Shown: positions 11,938 through 23,017 of the stretch, piece after piece | How positions within the stretch are numbered: the first letter of the stretch is position 1 | Layout: each line of letters begins with the position of its first letter | From: Ochromonas danica | Lineage: Eukaryota; Sar; Chrysophyceae; Chromulinales; Chromulinaceae | NCBI GenBank assembly: GCA_015146655.1 | Contig: VKHL01000001.1 | Coordinates: 365,501 to 429,500, forward strand | Length of the DNA: 64,000 nucleotides | Direction of reading: 5' to 3' | Made by a program: the position numbers and the translations under genes | The notes under the pieces: generated by a model | What the model was told of the DNA's origin: nothing | The model's database searches: none | Seen by the model: the letters and a program-made list of their open reading frames with translations, nothing else

Positions 11938-12061
11938 TTGGTAAATTTGATATTTATATTCGCTAAACAGTCACAGCATGAGTTGTTAACTACAGTGAAG
12001 CCTTATACACGAAGGCTTCCCATTTACTATGAGGTCTGAGCGGGTATGTAGACTACGTTAA

Positions 12062-13090
12062 TTAACCACTCAGCTTATGTGCTGTACCAGAGAATGCAGC
12101 AACAGCTGTCTTCTTCTTGCTAAACTTATCTCCAATGCGCGATTGATAAGAGGGCACAACGGGCTTGGCTTCTGAGGTAGTGGCGGGAGGAGTTGCAGGA
12201 GCTTCTTCTTTACTCTCAGCACCCGCCTTAGCCTGCTTTCCATCTATTCGCCTCGCTGAGCCTGCAAAGGCTCTAAAAGATGCATTATTCTCTGATTCGC
12301 TACTTTCTATACGAGCACGTTGTAAAGCACGAAACTTGGCAGAGCCTTCAGGAGTGGAGAATTCACTACCCACACTTTTTTCTTCTTGCTTCTCATACTT
12401 TGCATATGCAGATTCTTTATAACCTACAGGCTCATCGAAGTCAACATTGCAATCTGTCTCGATAATGGAAGCAGCTGGACGAGGTTGAATATCACGCACT
12501 TTGAGATAAAAGTACTTGCCAGCATGAGGAATGCGAATCGTATCTCCCTCCGTTAGACAAGTGAACTTTCGCAAAGCAACTTCCAATAATGCTCTTGGAT
12601 TAGTTACTTCTAAGAAATCCACAGATTGTGCCTGGAATTTAACAAAAGTTGCCTTAGGCAAAGAGACATTCTTCACAGTAATCAATTGATTCTCTTCCAC
12701 CTGATGTGAAGCATGCACAGATTAGCAATACTACTACTAATGAAAACAAAAATGAAACTAGTTGTGCATAGTATGACTTACCAAGAGATTCTCCATCATC
12801 CAAAAGGGCATGTAACAAAATCCTTCCTCAGCACTAAATTCTAACACTCCACAGTGAGAACGTCTGCTGGAACTAGCAGTCACTTCAAAGAGCATAGGAT
12901 ATTCAACATTCATCCTAGCTAGTTTATCTAGAGCACTAGGAGGTAAGAAAACCTTATCTCCATCATTGACATCTCTTCCTGCTAATCCTGTTGATCGTAC
13001 ATGATATTGAGCAACAAATTGTTGGGAGACTTGTCGATATCCACCACCACCACCTCCTCCACCACCACCAAATCCATACCAATCCATCAT
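12062..13090 (-). CDS. UFD1: Ubiquitin fusion degradation protein UFD1
   Basis: Exons 13090-12782 and 12700-12062 encode 315 residues. UFD1 pairs with NPL4 as the Cdc48/p97 cofactor that extracts ubiquitinated proteins from membranes and complexes. The N-terminal double-psi barrel shows [22 protein letters not shown] and [12 protein letters not shown]; the second subdomain shows [10 protein letters not shown] and AGKYFYLKV. The C-terminal tail carries two SHP-like boxes, [10 protein letters not shown] and [10 protein letters not shown], the known p97-binding type. In both, the second Gly of the F-x-G-x-G-x-x-L consensus is Ala. A run of Gly follows the first residues. The start is the first Met of a short MMDW N-terminus. 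Confidence 0.95.
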
Positions 13091-13315
13091 TTTTATTTAT
13101 TTATTTCAAATCCTAAGTCAAAGGTTGATGAAGGCTAGGAGAGAATGTGACCAAACAAGAGGGAGAGAAGAAGTCTGGAGAAGGTCTGCACTGACAAGAC
13201 TTAACTTCCCGTCAGATACCTACCCATCCAGCCTTCCAGATTGCTAATTCGGATGCTAGAGTTCTAGATTTTGATTGTTTCTGTTGATGTTGTGAGCAGA
13301 AAGGAAATGTGAGAA
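13091..13315. promoter_or_regulatory. Divergent promoter region, UFD1 / RUS-like gene
   Basis: The 225-nt spacer contains TCTGG (13174-13178) and CCAGATTGC (from 13236), related to the CCAGA motifs of other divergent spacers here. Confidence 0.35.
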
Positions 13316-14920
13316 ATGATGTTGTTACGAACTTTAGTCATCTATCTTCTTGCTATCTCTTCAGTGACAGGTTATTTATGGACATGTGGAATGACATTGA
13401 CAACCATGATGATGTTCTCAAAAGGAAATGTTTCTTCTGGTCTGACACACCATACCAACACTCGTCATCAACATCAACAAGCTTCCAGCAAGAACTCTTA
13501 TCTAGAGGATTATCATAGTAGTGATGAGAATACAGTCTTTAGTCGAGTTTCTCTATCACAGTCGTCTCTCCCACCAACACCACCAACTACTACTTCTACT
13601 ACTTCTTCTCTAACACGTGGTACACGACATCATCCATCTGGTCGATGGAATAAGAAGCAACAGATACCTCAGACAAATAGAATAGCATCGTTTATCAAGC
13701 AAACGTTTTTACCTATCGGCTACCCACAAAGTGTCCCTTCAGAATATTCTCAATATCAAGGCTGGAATCTCTTACAAGATCTTTGTAGTTATCTACGAGG
13801 TATCATGGCAACTAATGCTCTTCTAGTAGGTATGGGAGTAGGAAGAACAGATGTTACTGCTATTCAAGCAACAATTCAATGGATTCTAAGAGATGGTGCA
13901 AGTCTCTTAGGAGGATTACTCTTTACTTCTCTTTCTTCTTATCAATTTGGTCGTGATGTCAAGACTTGGAGACTCTTTGCTGATATGATCAATAACCTTG
14001 GGATTACATTAGACATGGTAGCTTCCTATTGGCCAAGATACTTTCTAGGCATTCTATGTTTGGGTTCTCTCTGCAAAGCTCTCTGTGGAGTGGCAGCGGG
14101 TGCTACAAACGCGGCCATTGCTGTGCATTGGGGAGAGAAAAGAGGAAATATCGCTGATGTTTTGGCCAAAAATGGAGCTCAGCATACTTTAGTGTCTTTG
14201 ATTGGATTGGCTATTAGTCTCCCTTTTGCGAGATTTGCTGGCAAAGCATCCAAACGAACACTTTGGCTACTCTATGGCAGCCTTACACTGTTACATATTG
14301 TTAGCAATTATAAAGTGATGCGAGTATTAGCCTTGCGATCGTTTAACTTGGCTCGCTTCCAAATGGTGATTGATAGTCTATTGTCTTCTCCAGTTGTTGA
14401 GGAAAGTCTCCAAGAGAGATTGAAAGACAACAACGATCGTAGGGTCTCAGACTGGCTACAAAGCAATGCTTGGCGATTTACTCCTGCTTATGTTGCTAAG
14501 AGGGAGCCCATCCTGTCTCTTTTATGGAAGAAGCAAATTGACGCGAATGTTCGTCTGTGGTGTAGGCCAAGTGAAGGTGTTACACATGTCTTCGGGGGTC
14601 GTGTGGACATGATCAACAAGCTACAAGAAGCATTAAATCGCTATCATGGTGTGAAATACTTCATTTTATCCAACTATCCTTCCACAGATAGGATAGCAGT
14701 TTGCTTCCAAAAAGACTGTTCTCTTGCAGACCAAGCAAAAGCCATGTTGGAAGTGACAATCCTGCAACGCACTCTCTGCATGGAGAAGGCTAGACTGATG
14801 ACTGAACAAATTTTCGATTCATTCTGGAAGTTCTTAAAAGAATTAGATTGGAAACTCGATAGTATTCAACAACTCAAGCCCCAGGATGCTTTTGCATTTC
14901 TCGTCACATCAGATCCATGA
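13316..14920 (+). CDS. RUS family (DUF647) protein, probably plastid-targeted
   Basis: One exon encodes 534 residues. The RUS family (ROOT UVB SENSITIVE) contains membrane proteins studied mainly in plants, where members act in UV-B and vitamin B6-related responses and auxin transport; the molecular activity is unclear. The core at residues ~165-345 matches the family: RDGASLLGGLLFTSL, FADMINNLGITLDM, GVAAGATNAAIAVHW and a final YKVMRVLALRSFN. The conserved block is hydrophobic, with several likely membrane helices. Residues 1-20 form a signal peptide with a likely cut before YLWT, followed by ~100 Ser/Thr/Gln-rich residues, as in bipartite plastid presequences. ATG choice: 13316 or the adjacent 13319. 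It has no fused domains. Confidence 0.9.
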   Translation: MMLLRTLVIYLLAISSVTGYLWTCGMTLTTMMMFSKGNVSSGLTHHTNTRHQHQQASSKNSYLEDYHSSDENTVFSRVSLSQSSLPPTPPTTTSTTSSLTRGTRHHPSGRWNKKQQIPQTNRIASFIKQTFLPIGYPQSVPSEYSQYQGWNLLQDLCSYLRGIMATNALLVGMGVGRTDVTAIQATIQWILRDGASLLGGLLFTSLSSYQFGRDVKTWRLFADMINNLGITLDMVASYWPRYFLGILCLGSLCKALCGVAAGATNAAIAVHWGEKRGNIADVLAKNGAQHTLVSLIGLAISLPFARFAGKASKRTLWLLYGSLTLLHIVSNYKVMRVLALRSFNLARFQMVIDSLLSSPVVEESLQERLKDNNDRRVSDWLQSNAWRFTPAYVAKREPILSLLWKKQIDANVRLWCRPSEGVTHVFGGRVDMINKLQEALNRYHGVKYFILSNYPSTDRIAVCFQKDCSLADQAKAMLEVTILQRTLCMEKARLMTEQIFDSFWKFLKELDWKLDSIQQLKPQDAFAFLVTSDP

Positions 14921-15415
14921 ATTGGGATCTTTAGATGCCCACAAAATGCTTCTTATTTGTAAGTGTTGTTTGGTATCATTATCACACAGAGTCTAGATGA
15001 TAAGATTTTTTAAACCTGAATGCTTGCAGTCTACAAATAAATAACACAAGAAAGTTTGTTGGAGGAGAGTCACTATATATTAAAAATCGGTGTCATCTAT
15101 TTCCGGTTAGAGGCAGTAGGTCTTTGACTATGCGACCGTACTGGTAATATTAACAACTTTTTCATCGGTGTCTTACAGCCAGTTATCAACCGAACGAATA
15201 AGATTGATGATACGAAGGCATTACTAGATTTATCGGGAAAATACTCTTTGCGATCATAAATTACATACCAGTCTAGTATCATCAGGATTTCGGATTTAAT
15301 TCCTCCAGATTTTTCTCTGCTATTTGGCTGTTTGACTGACTGGGTGACTGGGTGACTGGGTGACTGCTGGGTGTGTTTTTCAAGTTGCAGCACGAAGCAG
15401 AGCAGACCAGCCCGA
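14921..15415. other. Intergenic region with an 8-nt tandem repeat
   Basis: These 495 nt hold the RUS gene 3' end, with AATAAA at 15036-15041, and the SDR gene promoter. Around 15334-15372 a TGACTGGG unit repeats three to four times. A minus-strand reading frame at 15097-15393 has no ATG near its start and no recognisable domain, so I do not call a gene. Confidence 0.5.
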
Positions 15416-16404
15416 ATGAGAAGAACTTGTTCCCTTTTCTCCTTTCTTTATCATCTTCTTCTACTAGTACTCTTGTTTCTCTCTTATCCTATCTTAACTA
15501 TGTCATCAACTGCTCTTAGACGTACTTATCTTATCACAGGTAAGTGCAATAAATTAAATCAATGCGAATGAGGTGGTTGATTGTATAAATCTACTGTGTG
15601 AACATTTCAATAAAACTAGGCACTTCCAGAGGAATTGGTCTTGGTCTCGTCAGTCATCTTCTACGAGAGCATCCTCAAGATCGTGTCATTGCCACTTGTC
15701 GTGATCCATCGGCAAGTGCTGAGCTGAATGAGCTCACAGGAAAATACTCCAAAGAACAACTTCTCGTTCTGTCACTTGACGTGACTTCTTGGGCCTCTCA
15801 CCAAGAGGCTAAGGAAGTCTTGGCGTTAGAAGGAATCGACAAGATTGATGTTCTCATTGCTAATGCAGGTGTGGCAAGTCCAAGTGATGAAACAGATTTC
15901 TTCAGTTGTAGTGCGGAAGACTTGGAGTTTGTGTGGAGGACAAATGTTTTGGGTAGTATGCTCACTATGCAAGCCTATGCTGATGAAGTACTAAAAAGCT
16001 CCAGCAAGTTATGTGTGGTTGTCTCTTCTCAATTGGGTTCAATTGAGCGTGCAATGAACAGTGGTGGCGTTCCAGCTTACCGCTCCTCCAAAGCTGGTTT
16101 AAACATGTTAGCTGTCACTTATGGAGAAGATCCAAAAGTTCGACAAGCCGGTGGAAAGATTCTTTGCCTCCACCCAGGGTGGGTACAAACTGACATGGGC
16201 GGATCAGGAGGTCGACAGGCACCTCTTACGGTCTCACAGAGCGTTACTGGAATAGTTGACGTCTTGAACAGAGCTTGCCAAGTGCAAGCTCATGCTGAGA
16301 TCTCGAAGCACCTTATTGAAAGAGAACATGATGCTTTTAAGCGCAAACTGATGACAGATCATTGTGTATTTGTTGGCTACAATGGTGAGCTACTACCTTG
16401 GTAA
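15416..16404 (+). CDS. Short-chain dehydrogenase/reductase (C-factor-like SDR)
   Basis: Exons 15416-15539 and 15620-16404 encode 302 residues; the intron cuts inside the nucleotide-binding motif TGTSRGIGLGL and rejoins it perfectly. This is a classical SDR: TGxxxGxG for NAD(P) binding, an LDVTS acidic stretch, IANAG in place of NNAG, a catalytic Ser in VVSSQLGS and YRSSK for the catalytic Tyr/Lys pair, then HPGWVQTDMGG. The substrate is unknown; the pattern is closest to C-factor/sniffer-like carbonyl reductases. The first ~32 residues are strongly hydrophobic (a long Leu-rich stretch), which could be a signal anchor; a second in-frame Met just before the domain (15500) gives a soluble alternative. 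Confidence 0.88.
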
Positions 16405-16531
16405 TTCTGTTCAACAACTTCGACCAACACTGTAATAAGAAGAATCCATTTGTCCTAAGTATTTCAAAAGCTTATATTTTATCGAAACTATCTAGAAACT
16501 ACTAATGCACTAAAGGTTGCACTAAAGGACA

Positions 16532-19500
16532 TCAGTGGTGATCACTATTTACAGGTGAAGTGGGAGATGGTGTGGTGGGTTTGCTTGTTGTGGGTAACCT
16601 CTGCTCAGCAGGCGCCTGATTCGTCGTACCCTTGCGACTTCGAGAGCTTGTAGTAGTAGTGGTGGTGGTGGCATAGCTGGAGGTATTTCTTCTTATTCGC
16701 TCAGAATGGATTGGCCTGGTATTGAACAGGAAATCTAACGGATCTGCATCAGAGCTTGTATTCCTCTCCTCCATACCGCTACTATGAGAGGTAGAATCAG
16801 CAATATTCCCATCTTCGTCCGCAACAATAAAAGCTGGTGCAACTAAAGCCAGCTCTTGATGGACTAATTCAGGAGCTTGATATGGAAGAGAATCTTTGGG
16901 TAAACGAGAAGAAATAGGTCGAGGCGGCGAGGCGGTCGCTTTACCTTCATCGCCAGATTGAGAGTGATGTAATTCAATGTTTTCGATAGAAGGATGAAAC
17001 GAATCGACATTGAATTCACGGACTCTCTTTCTGGCAGCAGCTGTGCTAGGACTGTCTTTCACTTTGACAGATGATGGACGAGGTGACATACCTTCTCGTT
17101 CACTCTGTGCACTAAAGATGGGAGTGATAGGAGTGATAGGAGTCATTCCTCCAGCTTCAAATCGACCGGAGTCGTAACGAACAGAGGAAGTGAAAGTTCC
17201 ATCGACAGAAGGAGTTGATAGCAATGGTTGCAATTCACTGTTCGCACCCGTGGAAGCCAGGTCATCTTCGCTGGCCAGCATCGAACTGTTGCTACTGGAA
17301 TTTACTCTGCTTCTCATCTTCGAATTGAGCTTGAGGTAAATCTTGCTTAGAGCAATTAGAACAGTTTGGAAATTAGGACGACCAACTGGTTCTTGTTTCC
17401 AGCAATCAGTCATAATTTTGCTCCAAGGACAATCTCTAGGCACATTTGGTCGCAAGCCATCATTGGCAACTTTGGCAATGATCTGAGCAGCAGATAATCC
17501 TTCATATATCTCCTGTCTTGTGTAGACTTCCCATAAGATGATTCCAAAGGCATAGACATCAGAGAATTTTGAGAAATGTGCGTTGTTGATAACTTCTGGT
17601 GACAACCAACAAGCTGTACCTACTCCGTGAGTCATGTTCTTCGCTCCAGTCAACGCCACTGCTCGAGCAGATCCCCAATCACCAATTTTAGCTACAAAAT
17701 GACCAGGCGATGGTTCAGTCATAAAGATATTATGGCTCTTAAGATCACGATGAATGATGGGAGGGGTTCGATTATGAAGATATTGCATCCCATCTGCAAT
17801 GTCCATGCAAATGGACAGTTTCTTCGTCAAGGGTAATTCCAAACCTTGGTCCATCAAAATCTGCTTTAAGGATCCACGTGGACAAAGCTCACTGACAATC
17901 CAAATTGCTTGCATAGTAAGACTGCAGCCATAGAGTTGAAGAATCTTTGGATGGCGCAAACAAGCCATAACTCCCGCTTCACCTACAATTTCTTCAATAA
18001 TATTATTGCGCTGAAGAGAACCACCAGCAATAGCTGCTTGAGCAAACACAAACTCTTTTACAGCCACGGCATTATTACGCCATTGGCCACTCCAAACTCT
18101 ACCAAAAGATCCTTCTCCAACGATACGCGACAAAAGAATCTCTTTGGGATTGATGATGACAAGTGCTTCATAAGTCGGCAAATGCCTTATCTTCATGGCT
18201 CTTTCAAAACATTCTCTAAAGTCCATAGCAGCAGATGCCCCACCCTGCCCATCACATAAAGTTTTCAAAGACAGTTGCCCAAGACTGCTTTGAGGATCTG
18301 ATGCACTCTCATAGATGTCCATATCCGTGGTTTGTGGAACAGTCCACTTTGAAAAGCAACTCATGGTAAATCCCAGCCCCAAAAGTACTCCAACTCCTAC
18401 ACAAGCAAGCAAGATGACAAAAGTGTAATCTCGAGTATTACCCTCAGGAGGCTTTTCATCATCGCTACTGGGAGGTAATTCATACGGAAGAACAACTTCA
18501 GCAATGGAACTGATGACACCCTCGATTTCGTGTCGTCCGCCCAGAATGGTGGTATTACCAGAGCGACGAGTAGGCAGCAAAGCAGTTGCTGGGAGTATGA
18601 CCTCCTCCCACATTAGCAGTGGGGGTAGGTTGCTGAACTGACCTGATATAAGCAACACACTGTCTAAAGTGCGTCGTTTTGGCGTCAATTTAAGCACAGG
18701 CCCGTTAGTTCCTGGAAAGCCAGGCAACCATTCCCAAACTACTCGCCAAGGCAACTTTATACTTGTTGGTGCCGAGGTCGGGGTATGTAACTTAGATGGA
18801 ATAGTACTATTCGTACCCATCACTTTGCTTCCACTTTTTTCTTTGGTGCCAACTCCTTTCACCCAATCGATCAGGTCTTTCATAGTAGAATTGAGAGACA
18901 CGCTTGCATCGACATCTAACCTTCTCGAACGATAATGTTTATGATGGTCCGAATGACGACCATGGCGATAATCGCCCCGAAGTCTCTTGTGCTGTATGCG
19001 CAGATGCCTTCTGGTCATCTGTTCGACGCCGCTACTATTCGAATGAATAGAACTATCATTGCCCACCACAGTTCGCGTGCTGTTGTTGGTGTCAGTGTGG
19101 TTTGAGTTGCCGTTGTCGTTGTTGTCCTCGCTCTTACTCTCTGAGATAGCAATACATTCATCAATGAAGCCTTCCACGTCTAATCGCGCAATATTGTATC
19201 GCAACAAATTATTATTCCAAGTAGAGTTCGAAGGAACAATTCCTGAGAAAACGAAAACATGAAAATCGAAATTACAGACAGTGAGAACAAATATTTAACC
19301 GAATTGGCACCAACCAGACAAGTAGAGTACGTCTTGATGCAACAAAACCGCAGATACTGAAGTGAAGGAAATAGCAGGGTCATATAGACACGTCCACACC
19401 TTCAACAACCTATTATCAACCACATACGATCAAAATGTCAGCACTGAAGCGTTTAGACGACAAGAATGTGACTCTCACCCATTCCAAACTGCTATCCCAG

Positions 19501-20591
19501 GACACGAAACTCCGCCAATCCATTGAAATGTGCCCGCCACAAAAAGAGACTGTCCCTCAAAGAGTTAGCATACAACAAAAAGAGACAAATTAATGTAGAT
19601 TGCTTACCTTGGAGCGTTGATCGAATGCTAAAGCTTGCACTTCGCCGGGATCACCGTTAGCAGTGAATAACCCACCACCAGGAAAAGCCTCCAGACCTTG
19701 TTCAGCTGACCATTTAGCAAGACCAGGAGGGATAGGGGTGTTATCGACAGAGTAGAAATTTCCACCAATATACAATACACCCCGATGGTCATCCCATGCT
19801 AGAGCATTCACCCTCGCAGAATCCATACTTTTCCCTTTTAACTCTCCACCACCACTCAAAGGTAGCCATGAAGAAGAGAGAGCTATCATGATTCATAAGA
19901 TGACTAGTTTATATATCACCAATTTAAACAAAACAGCTTACCATCATATCGAGCGACATGATAAACGTAAACAAAGTGATGTCCATCCCAAACTCTGGTG
20001 GCAAAATTGCCTCCCACAAACAAATCACCTCCATTTCCCAAAACAACTGTATGGATGAGAATAGAAGCACTATCGATTCCTCTGTAGCACAATCCTTCAC
20101 CAACCTAACACATTGACATTGGGATAAAACCTGTTATTTCATATCAACAAGGAGTGGGGAAATTGAATGAAGAACTCACTTTTTCAAACGAAATTCCATC
20201 AAATCTAGCAACAGAGCAAAGTTGAATTTGAGATGTCTTTGTCACTGTATCAAATAGACCAACAGTATAAAGTTTATCAAAAGGGTCAGTATAATTGACT
20301 GCAATATCACAAATTGCTCCATTATCCTCTCCAAAGAGATAGACTTGAGCTTGATATTTATTTGACCAGCTAAAAGAGTATCATTAAAAGACATCAATCA
20401 AAGGAGGTGAACATGAAGTCATGGATTTGAACTTACATTCCATTTCGAATGTCAAACTGTGCAATGTTCAATTGCTCTCCATCTAAAGTGAAATTTCCTG
20501 CTACAACGAGTACTCTTCTTCCTTCATAGACAGCATCACTACGGAAGTGAATCAAGCCTAAGAGGAGAAGGCCGAGGACAATCTCCCACAT
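16532..20591 (-). CDS. Receptor-like TKL kinase with Rax2-like beta-propeller ectodomain
   Basis: Seven exons (20591-20437, 20369-20180, 20104-19942, 19882-19608, 19555-19479, 19409-19315, 19242-16532) give 1221 residues in frame. Residues 1-20 are a signal peptide. The ectodomain repeats the pattern LxVxGNF (VVAGNF, LFVGGNF, LYIGGNF, LFVAGTF), each followed by an ARYD or AKW-like strand, as in Rax2 or delta-60 type propellers. A single membrane helix lies near residues 590-615 (VILLACVGVGVLLGLGF). The kinase (~685-960) shows GEGSFGRV, a VAVKEF Lys, HRDLKSHN and SPEVI; the DFG motif reads DWG. The tail is Ser/Thr-rich and disordered. Family features point to a plasma-membrane receptor kinase with unknown ligand. 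It diverges from the NYN gene. Confidence 0.87.
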
Positions 20592-20960
20592 GTATAACTA
20601 ATACTAAGTCCACTAACAACAACAATAACAACAAATAAGTAGGATGAATTTCAAACGAAAATCTATCTTTCAATCGTGTTGTTGATCTGTAATAATTTAA
20701 TAGCTGATCCTTTTATTTCTGTTCTTTTACTCTATGAATGAAAAGCTATCATGCATCTTCTTCTTCAACAGGTGAAGGTTAGAAGAGGTTTGGAAGAAGA
20801 CTACAATGTTGATTGATGTCGATGTCGTTCCCTTGTCCGCAGAAGAGTGTGAAGCACAAGCTCCAGACTGCCAGACCCAGAATTCTATGGAATCGCTACC
20901 ACAGACATTGCGTGGGAAGTAATAATATCGCGTGATGAAATCAGCGAATGAAAGTTGCGA
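20592..20960. promoter_or_regulatory. Divergent promoter region, receptor kinase / NYN gene
   Basis: The 369-nt spacer contains a cluster of three CCAGA units (20863-20867, 20871-20875, 20877-20881), the first two separated by CTG. The same spaced pair occurs before NOC1. Confidence 0.4.
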
Positions 20961-21866
20961 ATGATGTGGTTTTGGGTGCTTATTGCTGTCTTTCATCTAT
21001 TCGGCTCTTCTAATGCTTGGATAGATACTGGAGCAGGAACTCTTTATCATGGCAACAGATTCCTTTTCATGGCTAAAGGAAAAGGCATCACAAGTGGTGG
21101 AGGAAACCAGCGAAACAATGACGGTACTGGTGCTTCAAACCTCGATGCACCAAGAGTTCGAAGTGATATTAATGTTCCAGTTCGACAGCAAATAGCCTGG
21201 GCTAAAGCTAATAAGCGCCTAATGAGTGCATCCTCTTCAAGCCATATCCCCAAGAAGTTCCGTCAGGAAACAAGAAAAGAGAAAAAGGCCAAAGAGGAAT
21301 ATATTGAAGTAGATTATCAAAATGTTCGTCCACCATTTGTCTTTGTCGATGGCTATAATGTTATTGGTCAGATGGAGTACAAAGACCAGGAGGGTAAGAT
21401 GGACCTGGAAGAAGCTCGCGATCGACTCATTAACGATCTTGCAGTAGTTAGGGGAGCGACAGGATGGATAATAGAAGTAGTTTTTGATGCATATAAGGTG
21501 AAGTCTTCAGGAAATAGCATGTTTGCTGATGGTGTCATTATCACCTATACCTCTGCCACGGAGACTGCTGATGGATATATTGAGCGGCGCTTTGAAGAGT
21601 TGAGGAATGAAGGTTTCACCAATATGATCGTTGCTACAGATGATAATATGGTGAGAATGTCTGCTGGCGTTGCTGGCTGTGACTATCTCCCAGTTTCTAT
21701 GCTATTAGAAGAAATCCGAATAGCTTATAAGGGATGGGAGAAATGGGAAGAAGAGATGCGACAAGAAGCTGAGAAACATAATACGTTTAGTATCGGAGAT
21801 CTGCTCACAGATGATCTTAGAGCTCAAATAGAAGCAGAATTTTCTCAGAACAAAAGCAAAGCATAA
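20961..21866 (+). CDS. YacP-like NYN-domain protein, plastid-targeted
   Basis: One exon encodes 301 residues. The NYN/PIN-like fold of the YacP family has nuclease-type acidic residues; bacterial YacP (Rae1) cleaves mRNA on ribosomes, and plants keep a plastid homologue. The domain at ~115-270 starts with VDGYNVIG, has VVFDAYK, then TSATETADGYIERR and a VATDDNMVRM strand, preserving the Asp set expected of an active nuclease. The N-terminus is a textbook heterokont presequence: hydrophobic helix, SSNA with Trp at +1, then a Gly/Ser/Arg-rich transit-like region. The C-terminus is a charged helix. ATG at 20961 or 20964 is possible. Confidence 0.9.
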   Translation: MMWFWVLIAVFHLFGSSNAWIDTGAGTLYHGNRFLFMAKGKGITSGGGNQRNNDGTGASNLDAPRVRSDINVPVRQQIAWAKANKRLMSASSSSHIPKKFRQETRKEKKAKEEYIEVDYQNVRPPFVFVDGYNVIGQMEYKDQEGKMDLEEARDRLINDLAVVRGATGWIIEVVFDAYKVKSSGNSMFADGVIITYTSATETADGYIERRFEELRNEGFTNMIVATDDNMVRMSAGVAGCDYLPVSMLLEEIRIAYKGWEKWEEEMRQEAEKHNTFSIGDLLTDDLRAQIEAEFSQNKSKA

Positions 21867-22330
21867 CGATGATGGGGGTATAGTTCGAACCTGTGCATAT
21901 AGTCTACCAATTGTGAGCTTAATACATGTTGTCTGTTTTAACCTTTCATGATTTGGTGGTTGGTCTCTTTTTATGCTTTTAAGTGTTGTTTGGAATCAAT
22001 TGTGTAAAATGACTTATATACGGTGAAAAATGAAACGCTTATCATTCTACTCACTTGGTCGTTGCTCACACAAATCACTTTAAAACTGATAAGCTTGGAG
22101 GATTTTAGAATAGTACTAGTATGTATCCACGTCATTTTACACATGATGATGAAGTGTTTGAAGTCCGTTGGGTCGTGTTAAGTTAACGGGGCAAATTGAC
22201 TAGTACAATTTGCGCGTGGCAGTTGCTGCTGCTGTATCGGACAATTCCAAACAAGAGAAGAGAACAAAGAACGATATTGCCGTAGTCCACCATCCGATTA
22301 ACCTTCTTATCACCTGTACTATCAAGAAAA
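21867..22330. other. Intergenic region, NYN gene / NF-YC
   Basis: These 464 nt hold the NYN 3' end and the NF-YC promoter. GTTCGAA near 21884 looks like a tRNA T-loop, but the flanking bases do not pair into a stem. I see no gene. Confidence 0.5.
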
Positions 22331-22768
22331 ATGAATAACTCTTCCACGTATAATAACATGGTGCCTCATCCTAATTCAACTATTATCCCAGAAGATGATA
22401 TTGATTTAAATGCTTTAACAGATGAACAACATGATCAGAGATTGGCAGCCATGTTAGATCGATATTGGACAGTTCAAGTTCAATCAATGGAAGAATTAAA
22501 TATCTCGACAGAACAAGAATTTAAGAATCATAATGATCTTCCTCTAGCAAGAATTAAACGAATTATGAAATCGGATGAAGATGTACGCATGATTAGTGCA
22601 GAGGCACCTGTTCTCTTTGCAAAAGCATGTGAGTTATTCATCTTAGATTTATCTATTCGTGCATGGGGTGCTGCTGAGAAAAGTAAACGAAGAACATTAC
22701 AAAAGGAAGATATTGATGCTGCTATTCATAATACAGATATCTTTGATTTCTTGGTGAACCTACCTTAG
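22331..22768 (+). CDS. NFYC: CCAAT-binding factor subunit NF-YC (HAP5)
   Basis: One exon encodes 145 residues. NF-YC forms a histone-fold dimer with NF-YB and then binds NF-YA to recognise CCAAT boxes. The histone fold at ~70-145 is almost canonical: LPLARIKRIMKSDEDVRMISAEAPVLF (positions 22540-22620 of the window), a RRTLQKEDI strand-loop and FDFLVNLP at the very end. The N-terminal helix has the RYWTVQVQSMEEL sequence that usually precedes the fold. The protein stops right after the fold, so the Gln-rich activation tail found in animals is absent, as in many fungi and protists. No partner subunit is in the window. Confidence 0.96.
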   Translation: MNNSSTYNNMVPHPNSTIIPEDDIDLNALTDEQHDQRLAAMLDRYWTVQVQSMEELNISTEQEFKNHNDLPLARIKRIMKSDEDVRMISAEAPVLFAKACELFILDLSIRAWGAAEKSKRRTLQKEDIDAAIHNTDIFDFLVNLP

Positions 22769-23017
22769 GAAAATTAGATAATAGCTGACTGCTGGCTGTG
22801 TCTTCTCTAACGCCAAGCATCTTGTCTTCTCAACTCTTTAAATAACCTAGCTAGCAAGTGATAGGAATAGCTGTAGAACTATGATATTGAGATTACGTAA
22901 ATACATTCATTTTCAATTGTCACACAAGGTTTAGAATTTTCATTGTTAGTATACATAAGCACAAACAGAAGAAGACGAAGAGAGGAATGAATAGTACCAT
23001 CTAGTTGTAATGAAATA

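Noticed and set aside
15097-15393. 98-residue minus-strand frame before the SDR gene
   Set aside because: GTG start, no domain, overlaps an 8-nt tandem repeat and the SDR promoter.
21876-21900. Possible tRNA T-loop (GTTCGAA)
   Set aside because: Flanking bases do not pair into a T stem and no acceptor or anticodon arm can be found.
22205-22222. TTTGCGCG as an E2F site upstream of NF-YC
   Set aside because: Does not fit the TTTSSCGC consensus at the sixth base.
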